From NCBI RefSeq assembly GCF_000582685.1, contig NZ_KK073768.1:356310-420309 (forward strand): a stretch of DNA of 64,000 nucleotides. Reading direction: 5' to 3'. Below, piece after piece: positions 35,583-45,537 of the stretch. How positions within the stretch are numbered: the first letter of the stretch is position 1; each line of letters opens with the position of its first letter. Source of the stretch: [Scytonema hofmanni] UTEX 2349 (GTDB lineage Bacteria > Cyanobacteriota > Cyanobacteriia > Cyanobacteriales > Nostocaceae). The notes under the pieces are model-generated. The model saw nothing but the letters and a program-made list of their open reading frames with translations. It did no database searches and was not told the origin of the DNA. The position numbers and the translations under genes were made by a program.

Positions 35583-37238
35583 ATGAATAAAGATTTATTC
35601 AAAATTGAAAATCTGCGCGTTGCCTATCCTCACGGTAGGGATGAAGAACCGAAATGGGCAGTTGATGATGTCTCTTTGACTCTGCAACCCGGTGAAACGA
35701 TGGGATTGGTGGGAGAATCTGGTTGTGGTAAATCAACTTTGGGACGTGCAGCGATGCGGTTATTACCCTCATCTAGCCGTATTGAAGGACGGGTGATGTT
35801 TCAAGGGCAATCAGTATTTGATTTAAATCCCAATCAGTTGCGACAATTTCGCGGTGAAGCGGTAGGGCTGATTTTTCAAGATCCGATGACACGACTCGAT
35901 CCGTTAATGACAATCGGTAAGCATTGTTTAGAAACACTCAAGGCGCATTCACCTAGTTTATCAACTAAACAAGCCAAAGAAACAGCGATCGCCACTTTAG
36001 AAAAGGTGAAAATTCCTGCCAGTCGTTGGAATCAGTACCCTCATGAGTTTAGCGGGGGAATGCGTCAAAGAGTAGCGATCGCATTAGCTTTACTTCTCAA
36101 CCCCAAGTTAATTGTTGCCGATGAACCGACAACAAGCTTAGATGTCACCGTTTCCGCACAAATTTTACAAGAGTTAACACGATTGTGCGGTGAAGAGAAT
36201 ATGGGATTGTTGCTAATTTCTCACGATTTGGCAATGGTAGGAGAATATTGCGATCGCATTGGGGTGATGTATGACGGTAAAATTGTAGAGAAAGGTGCAA
36301 CCGAATCTGTATTTAGACAACCAACTCACGAATACACGCGATCGCTTTTGCAAGCAGCTTTACACATTCAATCAGTAGATGAGTTAGAAAGTGGGGACTT
36401 GGGAGTGCAAACAGGGGAAAAGCACTCTACCCCAATTTTACGAGTAACAGAATTACAGCAACATTATAATATAGAACCGAACTTTATTGAACGCCTATTT
36501 AAAGCGGAAACTCAGACAATTAAAGCAGTCGATGGTATTAATTTAGAACTATATCAAGGGGAAATTCTCGGATTAGTTGGGGAATCAGGTTGCGGTAAAA
36601 GTACACTATCGCGGACAATTTTGCAATTAATTCGTCCCACTGGTGGTAAAATCGAGTTCTTCGGCAAAGATTTAACTAACTTATCAAATCAAGAAATTCG
36701 CTCTTCCAGAAGACAAATGCAGATGGTGTTTCAAGACCCTCATGCTTGTCTGAATCCCGCGATGACTGTAGGACAAAGTATAGCAGATCCTTTGATAATT
36801 CATCATATCACCGATGCGAAACAAGCAAAAGAACAAGTACTGTTGATGTTAGAGAAAGTCGGTTTAAAACCGGCTGAAGTTTATTATCAGCGTTATCCAT
36901 CGGATTTATCAGGGGGACAACAACAAAGAGTAGCGATCGCACGCGCTTTAATTACTCGTCCCAAACTGCTGATTTGCGACGAACCAGTGAGTATGCTGGA
37001 CGCTAGCGTGCAATCGCAAGTGCTGGATCTAATGTTGGCATTAAAAGAAGAGTTTGATTTAACTTATTTGTTTATCACTCATGATTTGTGGTTAGCGAGA
37101 TTTTTATGCGATCGCATTGCCGTAATGAATGGTGGTAAAATCGTCGAACTAGGTGCAACAAAAGAGATTTTCGCCAATCCTCAACACCCGTACACCAAAA
37201 CCTTACTAGCTGCTGCTCCCTTACTAGCACGAGCTTAA
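35583..37238 (+). CDS. Fused double-ATPase ABC transporter subunit, peptide/nickel (Dpp/Opp) type
   Basis: 551 aa with two complete nucleotide-binding domains in one chain. The first (about 5-265) has GESGCGKSTLGRA, FSGGMRQRVAIA and LIVADEPTTSLDV. The second (about 280-545) has GESGCGKSTLSRT, LSGGQQQRVAIA and LLICDEPVSMLDA. Such fusions equal DppD plus DppF and drive uptake of di/oligopeptides or related solutes through separate permease and binding subunits. None of those partners is in the window, so the ATPase gene is split from its transporter genes. Confidence 0.95.
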   Translation: MNKDLFKIENLRVAYPHGRDEEPKWAVDDVSLTLQPGETMGLVGESGCGKSTLGRAAMRLLPSSSRIEGRVMFQGQSVFDLNPNQLRQFRGEAVGLIFQDPMTRLDPLMTIGKHCLETLKAHSPSLSTKQAKETAIATLEKVKIPASRWNQYPHEFSGGMRQRVAIALALLLNPKLIVADEPTTSLDVTVSAQILQELTRLCGEENMGLLLISHDLAMVGEYCDRIGVMYDGKIVEKGATESVFRQPTHEYTRSLLQAALHIQSVDELESGDLGVQTGEKHSTPILRVTELQQHYNIEPNFIERLFKAETQTIKAVDGINLELYQGEILGLVGESGCGKSTLSRTILQLIRPTGGKIEFFGKDLTNLSNQEIRSSRRQMQMVFQDPHACLNPAMTVGQSIADPLIIHHITDAKQAKEQVLLMLEKVGLKPAEVYYQRYPSDLSGGQQQRVAIARALITRPKLLICDEPVSMLDASVQSQVLDLMLALKEEFDLTYLFITHDLWLARFLCDRIAVMNGGKIVELGATKEIFANPQHPYTKTLLAAAPLLARA

Positions 37239-37433
37239 TTAAAAAGCATGAAGCCAAAACATTTCTTTACTGCCCGACAACTAAAGTCGCGGTAGCGCGT
37301 TTACCTATCTTTTCCAAAATAAAATATGAGTCCTATAGGATATTGACTTTTAGCAATACTTATTTCTCAAGGATGAGTTAGAAATCTAAATTTATAACTA
37401 AACTTATGATACTGAAGATTTAAGTCTTAATTA

Positions 37434-37539
37434 ATATCATGTCAGGTTTATTACTTACAATTGTATTAACACATCTGCGCGGAACGTCTCTACGACGGTT
37501 CCAATGTTTTTATTACTGTTAATTAAATGGACATGATAT
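37434..37539. repeat. MITE-like element with ATATCATGTC ends
   Basis: A perfect 10-bp terminal inverted repeat (37434-37443 and 37530-37539). The reverse complement matches the arms of the element at 8002-8137 and also carries a GAACGTCTCTAC half-dyad. It is the main content of the gene-free gap 37239-37592. Confidence 0.7.
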
Positions 37540-37592
37540 AAAAAGCATACTCAGCGCTATTGTCTCATTAAATAATAGTCAGTAATTGTATC

Positions 37593-37952
37593 ATGCATAA
37601 AATTTCATCAGAGACTGCACAAGCTGCACAAAAACACGCTCTTGCTTCACAAAAGCATGGAAAATCGGTTGAAGAAGTGGGTAAGACTTTACAGAACCAA
37701 AAGCATCCCGATATCGAACTTGGCAAACGCATCGAAGCGGAAGGAAAAAGTATCCAGAAGCAATCGCAGGAAACCTTAAACAAGGCAGAGAAAATTCCCG
37801 AAAAGGGCTACTCAACAGAAGCGTTTTTAAAGTCTTCACAGGGGCAAATAGACGCAGCACAGACTCATATTGAGGCAACTAAGGCTTATCAAGAGGCATT
37901 GGCAGATAGTTTACAGAAAAGTAGTAATTCTCACAAGCCAGGAGAAAATTGA
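37593..37952 (+). CDS. Helical Lys/Gln/Ala-rich hypothetical protein
   Basis: 119 aa, no membrane segment and no Cys. Low-complexity amphipathic helix throughout (QAAQKHALASQKHGKSVEEV, SIQKQSQETLNKAEKIPEKG, IEATKAYQEALADSLQKSSN), suggesting a coiled coil. His residues recur. Function unknown. It starts 53 bases after the MITE at 37434-37539. Confidence 0.65.
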   Translation: MHKISSETAQAAQKHALASQKHGKSVEEVGKTLQNQKHPDIELGKRIEAEGKSIQKQSQETLNKAEKIPEKGYSTEAFLKSSQGQIDAAQTHIEATKAYQEALADSLQKSSNSHKPGEN

Positions 37953-38125
37953 GTCATTTTTAAGCAAAGCACAAATTGCTTTTTAAATGGTGTGCCTGCA
38001 TCGTTTTTTAGAATAAAAGTGGTGTGATTAAATTCTGACACAGTGGTGATAATTAGAGTGAAAGCCGTAGATTTGCTACTCAAGTCGCTGTATTATGCTT
38101 AAATATTTTCTTATAGACGGCTGCA

Positions 38126-38617
38126 ATGACTATTCGCCATGCCACTGAAACTGACTTGCCTGCAATTGTAGCGATTTACAATGCGGCAATTCCTAGCCGC
38201 ATGGCTACCGCTGATTTAGAGCCGGTGTCTGTAGCGAGTCGGATGCCTTGGTTTGGTGAGCGATCGCATAACATCCGCCCAATTTGGGTAATAGAAGTAG
38301 AAGGTGTGATTGCTGGCTGGCTGAGTTTCCAATCGTTTTATGGGCGACCAGCTTACCATACCACTGCGGAAATTAGTATTTATATTGCTACTGGATATCA
38401 TCAGCGTGGCTTAGGGCAGCAACTTCTAGCACAAGCAATTCATCAAAGTCCTAGTTTGGGTTTAAACACTTTATTAGGTTTAATTTTTGCCCATAATCAA
38501 CCTAGTTTAAAACTGTTTGAAAAATTCAGCTTTCAATCTTGGGGTTATTTACCTAAAGTCGCACAAATTGACGGTATTGAACGCGATTTAGTGATTATGG
38601 GATTGCGAATTAAATAA
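38126..38617 (+). CDS. GNAT-family N-acetyltransferase (phosphinothricin-acetyltransferase-like)
   Basis: 163 aa. TIRHATETDLPAIVAIYNAA is the typical start of the PAT/Pat-like subgroup. The acetyl-CoA pyrophosphate loop is visible as YHQRGLGQQLL (Q/RxxGxG/A), followed by FAHNQPSLKLFEKFSFQSWG and YLPKVAQIDGIERDLVIMG. It transfers acetyl from acetyl-CoA to an amine. The real substrate is unknown and the subgroup name does not prove herbicide acetylation. Confidence 0.93.
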   Translation: MTIRHATETDLPAIVAIYNAAIPSRMATADLEPVSVASRMPWFGERSHNIRPIWVIEVEGVIAGWLSFQSFYGRPAYHTTAEISIYIATGYHQRGLGQQLLAQAIHQSPSLGLNTLLGLIFAHNQPSLKLFEKFSFQSWGYLPKVAQIDGIERDLVIMGLRIK

Positions 38618-38835
38618 TGAATATAACTTTCATGCGATCGCTTGTGCAACTTTCTTAAACATTTGATGGGCGGTTGCCGTCTTTACCAGGGTTATCAGTG
38701 TTAGTGTTGGATGAATTGATAGTTTGAGTATTTTGATGAGAAGGTGATCGCATATGTTTGAATATGAGAGCGATCGCACAACTTTTTGAATCCACTAAGC
38801 AAACATAACACTATCATCTCTGAGTAAAGGTATTA

Positions 38836-39411
38836 TTACCAAATCGCTTCCAGATTCAACACAAACCCAGGTAAAATATCTTCCCCAGACAAACTTACAG
38901 GAGATTCTAGCACCTCAACTTCTTGCCCAATTCGATAAATCTCTACTTGACGAGACTTGCGATTAATTAGCCAACCCAAACGCGCACCATTATCTCTATA
39001 TTCTCGCATCTTTTCCTGAGTGTCTCTCAAACTATCACTTGGCGAAAGTAACTCAACGACAAAATCAGGACAAAGTGGTAAAAATCTGGTTTGTTGTTTT
39101 TGAGTTAATGCATTCCATCTTTCTAATTTTACCCAAGAAGCATCAGGAGAACGATCCGCACCATTAGGAAGTTTAAAACCACCAGAAGAATCAAAAACTT
39201 TACCTAATTTATTTTGCTCATTCCAAATCCAAATTTGAGCAGTTAATCCAGCGTTCCGATTACTTGTTTCTCCCCCAGTAGGTGACATAATTATTAATTC
39301 TCCTGTAGCAGTGCGTTCAAATCTGAGATTTTCGTTTACCTGACATAACTGGAAAAATTGCTCATCTGTTAGTTCAAAAATAGGCTTGAGGTTGACTGTT
39401 AAAGCGTTCAT
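38836..39411 (-). CDS. Uma2 family endonuclease-like protein (left flank of the methyltransferase)
   Basis: 191 aa from the internal ATG 39411, where the family N-terminus begins (MNALTVNLKPIFELTDEQFF); the frame extends 17 codons upstream without family character. Landmarks: LRFERTATGELIIMSPTGGE, LPNGADRSPDASWVKLERW, LCPDFVVELLSPSDSL (acidic core) and GWLINRKSRQVEIYRIGQEV. Very similar to the gene at 40922, in the same orientation on the other side of the cytosine methyltransferase. Confidence 0.9.
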   Translation of the reverse strand: MNALTVNLKPIFELTDEQFFQLCQVNENLRFERTATGELIIMSPTGGETSNRNAGLTAQIWIWNEQNKLGKVFDSSGGFKLPNGADRSPDASWVKLERWNALTQKQQTRFLPLCPDFVVELLSPSDSLRDTQEKMREYRDNGARLGWLINRKSRQVEIYRIGQEVEVLESPVSLSGEDILPGFVLNLEAIW

Positions 39412-39529
39412 AGTCAGATTGTAGATGAGGAAATTAAGGTAAACATATTGCGTGCTATACAATAACTATTATATTCCTTTCAAGCAGGCATTAACTCTTA
39501 AAAACCAAACGCTAAAGCATCAAGCATAA

Positions 39530-40900
39530 TTATAAAATTATTGTTAGCAAAGCTTTCGCCAAATGGTAAACAACAGGTACTGATACAGCATTACCAAATT
39601 GATGCTTTGCAGCAGACTCGTTATTAGCAATCTGAAACCATTCAGGAAAGCCTTGCAATCTTGCGTAATCTTGTGCTAGTAAAGGCTTGAATTTTTTCTT
39701 TTGATAAATTTCTTTAATAAATGTTTGTTTATATGCTTCTGGTTCTTGACATTCTATCGATATTGTGCCTACAAAATCTCTCGTTCCAGTTGCGCTTAAA
39801 GTCCCAATAGCATCAGCATGAGGTAAGAAAATTTTAGATACACCGTTAATTCCCGAAGATATTTTAGAGTTGACAAATTCATATCCTTGCCCTTGCACAA
39901 AACGTAAAATTTCTTTATTAACCAAATTATCAATTTCTTCTTCTTGTAAATCAGTAATTAACGTTTTTAATACTTTCAAACTTAATGGATTCCCATCTTT
40001 CAGTCCGTAAATTTTCTTTCTTCTATTTTTTAAAATAGTTTGACAAATTAACTTTTCTCTTGTACTTGTTTCGATTAAGTCCCAAGAATGAATAGTAGTG
40101 TGCCCATCTCTGATGTCAGCAAATAAAAAGAAATCATTTAATTCATCTATTTTCTGAAATCTACCTCTAGAAGCAGGTACTTTGCTATCAAATAAAACCT
40201 TTTTTGGAAACTTTTTTTTAATAAAATTAGCTTTTTGTAAACCAAGAACAACATCATACAGCTTAAACTTTGTATTTACAGGGTTAGGAAAAGTAAAACC
40301 CCAACAATTTTCTATATCGTTTCTAATTCCGACAATAAATACTCTATCTCTATCTTGCGGTAATCCAAAATCATAGGAATTCAGCACCTGATATTTAATT
40401 ACATAGCCAGATGCTGTCAAATTATCAATTATATATTGCAGGCTTGGTTTATTTCTTGGTTCTGTTAAACCTTTAACATTTTCAAAAATAAAAGCTTTCG
40501 GTTGATTGGCTTTTACTACTCTAAAAACATCAAGCCATAATTTGCCTCTTGGGTCATCTAAACCTTGTAATTTACCTGCAATAGACCAAGGTTGACAGGG
40601 AACTCCACCAACCATGACATCTATTTCAAAAGGTAGTTGATTGAGATGGATAATATCTCCTAAATAAACTTCGTCTCCATTATCAGATTTAAGAAAATTG
40701 TTTTGATAAACTTTAATAGCTTCTTTGTCAATTTCGGAGTAGCCTAAACATTTTCCTCCTAACTCTTCTAGGGAAATTCTAAATCCACCTATACCAGCAA
40801 ATAAGTCTACAAATGTAAACTTAGATTTGCTACTTATAACATTTACAGGTTGAAATAATTGAAATAATTCTAGTTGTTGACCATAAATACCTGGTTTCAT
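39530..40900 (-). CDS. DNA (cytosine-5)-methyltransferase
   Basis: 456 aa. Motif I FVDLFAGIGGFRISLEELGG (SAM binding), motif IV GGVPCQPWSIAGK with catalytic Cys102, motif VI FIFENVKGLTE, motif VIII QDRDRVFIVGIRND and motif X KHQFGNAVSVPV. A long target-recognition region separates VIII and X (about residues 210-400). It methylates cytosine C5 in a specific duplex sequence that cannot be predicted from sequence alone. There is no conventional restriction enzyme beside it. Instead two Uma2 genes in the same orientation flank it, so it may be solitary or paired with them. Confidence 0.95.
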   Translation of the reverse strand: MKPGIYGQQLELFQLFQPVNVISSKSKFTFVDLFAGIGGFRISLEELGGKCLGYSEIDKEAIKVYQNNFLKSDNGDEVYLGDIIHLNQLPFEIDVMVGGVPCQPWSIAGKLQGLDDPRGKLWLDVFRVVKANQPKAFIFENVKGLTEPRNKPSLQYIIDNLTASGYVIKYQVLNSYDFGLPQDRDRVFIVGIRNDIENCWGFTFPNPVNTKFKLYDVVLGLQKANFIKKKFPKKVLFDSKVPASRGRFQKIDELNDFFLFADIRDGHTTIHSWDLIETSTREKLICQTILKNRRKKIYGLKDGNPLSLKVLKTLITDLQEEEIDNLVNKEILRFVQGQGYEFVNSKISSGINGVSKIFLPHADAIGTLSATGTRDFVGTISIECQEPEAYKQTFIKEIYQKKKFKPLLAQDYARLQGFPEWFQIANNESAAKHQFGNAVSVPVVYHLAKALLTIIL

Positions 40901-40921
40901 TTACCTTGCGATCGCTATAAT

Positions 40922-41497
40922 CTACCAAACTGTTTCTAAATTTAACACAAACCCAGGCAGCAGGTCTTCCCCAGACAGACTAACAGGAGATTCCATCACC
41001 TCAACTTCTTGCCCAATTCGATAAATCTCCACTTGCCGCGATTTACGATTAATTAACCAACCCAAACGCACACCATTATCTATGTATTCCCTCATCTTTT
41101 CCTGTGCAACCTTCAAACTATCACTTGGTGAAAGTAACTCAATGACAAAATCAGGACAAATGGGGGGAAACTTTTGTTTTTCTTCTTCAGTTAAAGCATC
41201 CCATCGTTCTAACTTTATCCAAGAAGCATCAGGGGAACGGTCTGCACCATTAGGCAATTTAAAACAAGTAGAAGAATCAAAAGCGATGCCAGTACCATCG
41301 GTATCTGACCAATTAAATAATTGTTGATTTAGTCTACCATTACGATTTCCCGTTTCTCCCCCAGTGGGTGGCATGATAATTAATTCTCCCGTAGCAGTGC
41401 GTTCAAACCTCAAGTCACGGTTTGCCTGACATAAATTAAAAAACTGCTCATCTGTCAGTTCCAATACAGATTGAAGGTTGACGGTTAAAGCATTCAT
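40922..41497 (-). CDS. Uma2 family endonuclease-like protein (right flank of the methyltransferase)
   Basis: 191 aa from ATG 41497 (MNALTVNLQSVLELTDEQFF); 16 further open codons upstream lack family character. Landmarks as in the 38836 gene: LRFERTATGELIIMPPTGGE, LPNGADRSPDASWIKLERW, ICPDFVIELLSPSDSL and LINRKSRQVEIYRIGQEVEV. It lies just upstream of the methyltransferase gene (22-base gap) and downstream of chlH, all on the minus strand. The flanking pair arose by duplication. Confidence 0.9.
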   Translation of the reverse strand: MNALTVNLQSVLELTDEQFFNLCQANRDLRFERTATGELIIMPPTGGETGNRNGRLNQQLFNWSDTDGTGIAFDSSTCFKLPNGADRSPDASWIKLERWDALTEEEKQKFPPICPDFVIELLSPSDSLKVAQEKMREYIDNGVRLGWLINRKSRQVEIYRIGQEVEVMESPVSLSGEDLLPGFVLNLETVW

Positions 41498-41550
41498 GAT
41501 GATATTCCAGATTGAAAGATTAAGGCAGGCTTTATGCCTGCCCATGAATC

Positions 41551-44500
41551 CTATTCTACGCCTTCAATCCGATCCTCAACTTCTTGGTACAACTCGCGCA
41601 ACTTGTTCAAATTCTCTTCGCTAGTCTCCCAATAACCGCGTCCATTCACTTCCAATAAAGTTGATACAACTTTGCGGAAAGAATGGGGATTCAGATTCAT
41701 CAAACGTTTCTGCATTTCTTCATCTTTGATGAAGGTTTCGTTAGTATCCTCATAAATCCAGTTATCAACGGCGCCGGCTGTGGCACTCCAACCCATCGTA
41801 TTTACCAATCGCTTGGAAAGTTCACGCACACCTTCGTAACCGTGAGATAACATGCCCTCATACCACTTCGGATTTAACAATTTGGTACGAGCATCAAGAC
41901 GCACGGTTTCTGATAATGTCCGCACTTGAGCATTTGCGGTAGTCGTATCGGCGATGTATGATGCTGGTGCCTTGCCATCATCGCGCAGACTTGCTACAAG
42001 CTTGGTGGGGTCAGAGTCGAAGTAGTGGGAAACATCAGTCAAGCTAATCTCGGAAGAATCGAGATTTTGGAAAGTCGCTTCCGCAGTTTTCAGAGTGCTT
42101 TCAAAGATATTCCGCGATTCGTCCATAATACCGGGGTTATCAGAATTGAAAGCGAAGGATTTCCGATTAAGGTACATTTCCTGTAACTCCGCTTCGCTGT
42201 CCCAAGTGCTGTTTTCCACCGCCAAATTGATGTTTGACGAGTAAGAACCGGAAGCATTGGAGAAGACGCGAGTTGCGGCTTGACGCAAGTTGATCCCCAT
42301 GTCCTCAGCTTGTTGCAAAGCATGTTTGCGAACAAAGTTCATCGATGGTGGTTCATCCGCTTCAGCCGCCATTTTCACACCTTGGTCTAACAGATTCATC
42401 TGGTTGATGAACAAATCCCGGAACACTCCCGAACAGTTGATGACAACATCAATTCTCGGTCTTCCCAACTCTTGTAAAGGTATCAATTCCAGCTTGTTCA
42501 CTCGTCCCAAAGCATCGGGAACCGGACGCACACCAATCATCCACATAATTTGCGCTAGGGATTCACCGTAAGTTTTGATGTTATCGGTTCCCCAAAGGAC
42601 GCAGGCGATGGTTTCGGGATACCTTCCATCGTTTTCAGACTTATTACGAGCCAGAAGCCTGTCTACGACGACTTTCGCTGATTGAACTGCCGCAGTTGTC
42701 GGGATCGATTGCGGGTCAAGTGCGTGTATATTTTTACCAGTCGGTAATACATCCGGGTTGCGGATGGGATCACCACCAGGACCGGGAAGGATGTATTCCC
42801 CTTCTAAACCTTTGAGTAATGCACCTAATTCGTTATCTGCACAAACTTGCTGCAAACAGAATTCCAAATACTCAAACAACGGTTTAAGTGCTGTTGAATC
42901 AAGTTTAGGATATCCTGCTTGATGCAATGCTTCTACCCAAGGTTCCTTTTTGCCCATGTTGAAGAAATTCAACTTGGAAACGAGGGAAACTCGTCCTTCG
43001 GCGTCGATTTGCTCTTTCACAAGAGCGCTAACTGCTTCACGAGTTGCGAGGGTGATTTCTTGCAGCAGTTGGACATCTTCTAAAATACCCCGATCGCTAT
43101 TTTGATAAATCTCATCCAAATCCCGTCCAATGCTATTAGCGATAATTCGCGGCAAACCAACGATTTCTTCTTCTTGACGATCTAAACTAGCGATATTAAC
43201 TAAAGTAGCGATCGCTTCTTCGGCAGTTGGTGGTTTACCAATTACGTGCAATCCACAAGGCAACAACCTCGATTCAATTTCCATCAACTTGCGATACACG
43301 CTGCCAACTATATTATCCCGCTCTTCGGCGGTCATATCTTTAGCATCGGTTTCGGCAAAAATAATATCCTTATCCAGGTTCACCAATCGGCACTTATCGA
43401 TAATGCTGTTGACAATCGGAACACCGCGTCCAGTATCTTTCAAGGTTTGGTAAGATGCGATTAACTCGCTTAATTCTTTCAAACCTTTGTATAAACCAGC
43501 ATTTTCCGCAGGTGGTGTCAAGTAAGAAATTGTCGCTGCATAACTGCGACGTTTGGCAATTGTTGCTTCGCTGGGGTTATTCGCTGCGTAATAATACAGA
43601 TTAGGAATCATACCAATCAGGTTATCTGGATAACATTCCCCAGACATCCCCATTTGTTTCCCAGGCATAAATTCCAAGGAACCATGCGTACCGAAGTGCA
43701 GTACAGCATCTGCGCCCCAAAGTTGCTCTAAGTATGTATAGTATGCAGCGAAACCATGATGCGGACTTGCAGAACGCGAGAATAATAACCGCATCGGGTC
43801 GCCTTCGTAACCAAAGGTAGGCTGCACACCGATAAACACGTTACCAAATTGCTTACCATAAATCAGCAGATTTTGTCCATCGCTGTTGAGATGTCCGGGA
43901 GGTGGTCCCCAATTCTCTTCTAAGCGGTGGGAATAAGGTGTCAGCGCTTCGTATTCTTGCACCGACATTTTGTAGGCGATGTTTAATTCCGGGCTGTTAT
44001 ACTGCGCTTGGGCATCGTGGATGACTTCTTGCATCAACGCTTCGGCTGATTCTGGTAATTCTGGTAAGTCATAGCCGTTATTTTTCAGCGCTTTCATCAC
44101 TTCAAAGATGGAACCGAATACATCCAAATATGCAGCGGTTCCCACATTTCCCTTATCTGGGGGAAAGCTGAAAACGGTGATGGCAACTTTTTTGTGTAGT
44201 TTTGGTTTGCGGCGCAGATTTGCCCATTTTAAAGCACGTTGGGCGATCGCTTCAATTCGATCTTGGAGTGCGATCGCTTTTCCTGTATTTCCATCCCTAC
44301 CTGATAAAATTATCGGCTCAATTGCCCCATCTAACTCAGGAATTGCAATTTGCAACGCTACTTGAATCGGATGTAAACCCAAATCGCTATCTTGCCATTC
44401 TTCAGTAGTTTGAAACACCAAAGGCAGCGCTACCATATAAGGACGATTCAAACGCTTCAACGTCTCAATCGCTTTCGGATGGTCTTGTCTTGCTGGTCCA

Positions 44501-45537
44501 CCTACCAAAGCGAAACCAGTCAGCGATACCACAGCATCAACTAGCGCTGTTTTGGAAGTCGATTCCAAAAAATACGCTTCCACAGGTTTAGAAAAGTCCA
44601 AACCACTGGCAAATACTGGAACTACTTTTGCGCCGAGTGATTCCAATTCCTGCACCATTGCCACATAATGGGCATCATCACCGGTTACTAGGTGCGTGCG
44701 TTGCAGTACTAATCCGACACACGGAGCTAACGGATCTTTCAAATCTGCGGAAATATCCTTGCGAGCCGTATACCAATTAAGGTATTCTTTTACATCCTCA
44801 AACATCGTCGGCGCTAAAGGATGCCAAATCCCCATATCCGGATAAACGACCGGCGCCTGATATTCTAGAGACGCGAAATTTCGTGTTTCTACACCTTTTA
44901 ATACATACTTCTCAGTTAGCATCAGCAAGAAGTTTTCCAGGTTTTCTGAAGAACCACCTAGCCAATACTGAAAACTGAGCATGAAATTTCGCGCATCCTG
45001 TGCTTTTTCCATTGGCAGGAACTTGAGTACTTGCGGCAGTGTTCGCAACAGCTTCAGCATTCCATCTTGGAATCCTGCCCCGGATTTCTCCTTGCGTTTT
45101 CGCATGAATTGTGCTATTACGCTTTTCGACTGTCCCAACTGTGCGAGGGAGAAACTGCCCATTTTACTTAGGCGCATTACTTCCGGCATCGATGGGAAAA
45201 CTACTGAAACGTCCAGCTTATCTCGATGTGGTTCTACAGCTGCGACCACTTTCTGGGCTAAATCTTCAATAAAAATTAATGAGGCGATAAAAATATTCGC
45301 AGTCTCGATTTCCCGCTTGAATTCTTCGTAATTCTCTGGATCTCGAAGTTCTTCAATTAAGTACCCGCTGATTTCAATCGCCACGTTGGGATGTTGCGCG
45401 TTAATCGTGCGAACCGCTTGTGACAATGCGCTTTGGTACTGCGACTCTAGCACGACGTAGACCACCTTGATTAAATTACGTCCGCGTAAATTATCTGGCG
45501 CAATATGTCTAATGGTGGACTTGACGTGGGTGAACAT
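41551..45537 (-). CDS. chlH: Magnesium chelatase subunit H (ChlH)
   Basis: 1328 aa, the usual length. It binds protoporphyrin IX and, with the ChlI and ChlD AAA+ subunits and ATP, inserts Mg2+ as the first step specific to chlorophyll. Seen: the N-terminal domain (VVYVVLESQYQSALSQAVRT), then cobaltochelatase-like segments WGPPPGHLNSDGQNLLIYGK, HFGTHGSLEFMPGKQMGMSG, ECYPDNLIGMIPNLYYYAAN and the C-terminal YEGVRELSKRLVNTMGWSAT. Residues about 215-224 (GVETRNFASL) are encoded by a dispersed dyad repeat inserted in frame. chlI and chlD are not in the window. Confidence 0.97.
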   Translation of the reverse strand: MFTHVKSTIRHIAPDNLRGRNLIKVVYVVLESQYQSALSQAVRTINAQHPNVAIEISGYLIEELRDPENYEEFKREIETANIFIASLIFIEDLAQKVVAAVEPHRDKLDVSVVFPSMPEVMRLSKMGSFSLAQLGQSKSVIAQFMRKRKEKSGAGFQDGMLKLLRTLPQVLKFLPMEKAQDARNFMLSFQYWLGGSSENLENFLLMLTEKYVLKGVETRNFASLEYQAPVVYPDMGIWHPLAPTMFEDVKEYLNWYTARKDISADLKDPLAPCVGLVLQRTHLVTGDDAHYVAMVQELESLGAKVVPVFASGLDFSKPVEAYFLESTSKTALVDAVVSLTGFALVGGPARQDHPKAIETLKRLNRPYMVALPLVFQTTEEWQDSDLGLHPIQVALQIAIPELDGAIEPIILSGRDGNTGKAIALQDRIEAIAQRALKWANLRRKPKLHKKVAITVFSFPPDKGNVGTAAYLDVFGSIFEVMKALKNNGYDLPELPESAEALMQEVIHDAQAQYNSPELNIAYKMSVQEYEALTPYSHRLEENWGPPPGHLNSDGQNLLIYGKQFGNVFIGVQPTFGYEGDPMRLLFSRSASPHHGFAAYYTYLEQLWGADAVLHFGTHGSLEFMPGKQMGMSGECYPDNLIGMIPNLYYYAANNPSEATIAKRRSYAATISYLTPPAENAGLYKGLKELSELIASYQTLKDTGRGVPIVNSIIDKCRLVNLDKDIIFAETDAKDMTAEERDNIVGSVYRKLMEIESRLLPCGLHVIGKPPTAEEAIATLVNIASLDRQEEEIVGLPRIIANSIGRDLDEIYQNSDRGILEDVQLLQEITLATREAVSALVKEQIDAEGRVSLVSKLNFFNMGKKEPWVEALHQAGYPKLDSTALKPLFEYLEFCLQQVCADNELGALLKGLEGEYILPGPGGDPIRNPDVLPTGKNIHALDPQSIPTTAAVQSAKVVVDRLLARNKSENDGRYPETIACVLWGTDNIKTYGESLAQIMWMIGVRPVPDALGRVNKLELIPLQELGRPRIDVVINCSGVFRDLFINQMNLLDQGVKMAAEADEPPSMNFVRKHALQQAEDMGINLRQAATRVFSNASGSYSSNINLAVENSTWDSEAELQEMYLNRKSFAFNSDNPGIMDESRNIFESTLKTAEATFQNLDSSEISLTDVSHYFDSDPTKLVASLRDDGKAPASYIADTTTANAQVRTLSETVRLDARTKLLNPKWYEGMLSHGYEGVRELSKRLVNTMGWSATAGAVDNWIYEDTNETFIKDEEMQKRLMNLNPHSFRKVVSTLLEVNGRGYWETSEENLNKLRELYQEVEDRIEGVE
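44864..44893. repeat. Small dyad repeat inside chlH
   Basis: TCTAGAGACGCGAAATTTCG followed by TGTTTCTACA, a slightly decayed copy of the TGTAGAGACGCG dyad. Read on the minus strand it encodes residues about 215-224 of ChlH without breaking the frame. Confidence 0.8.
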
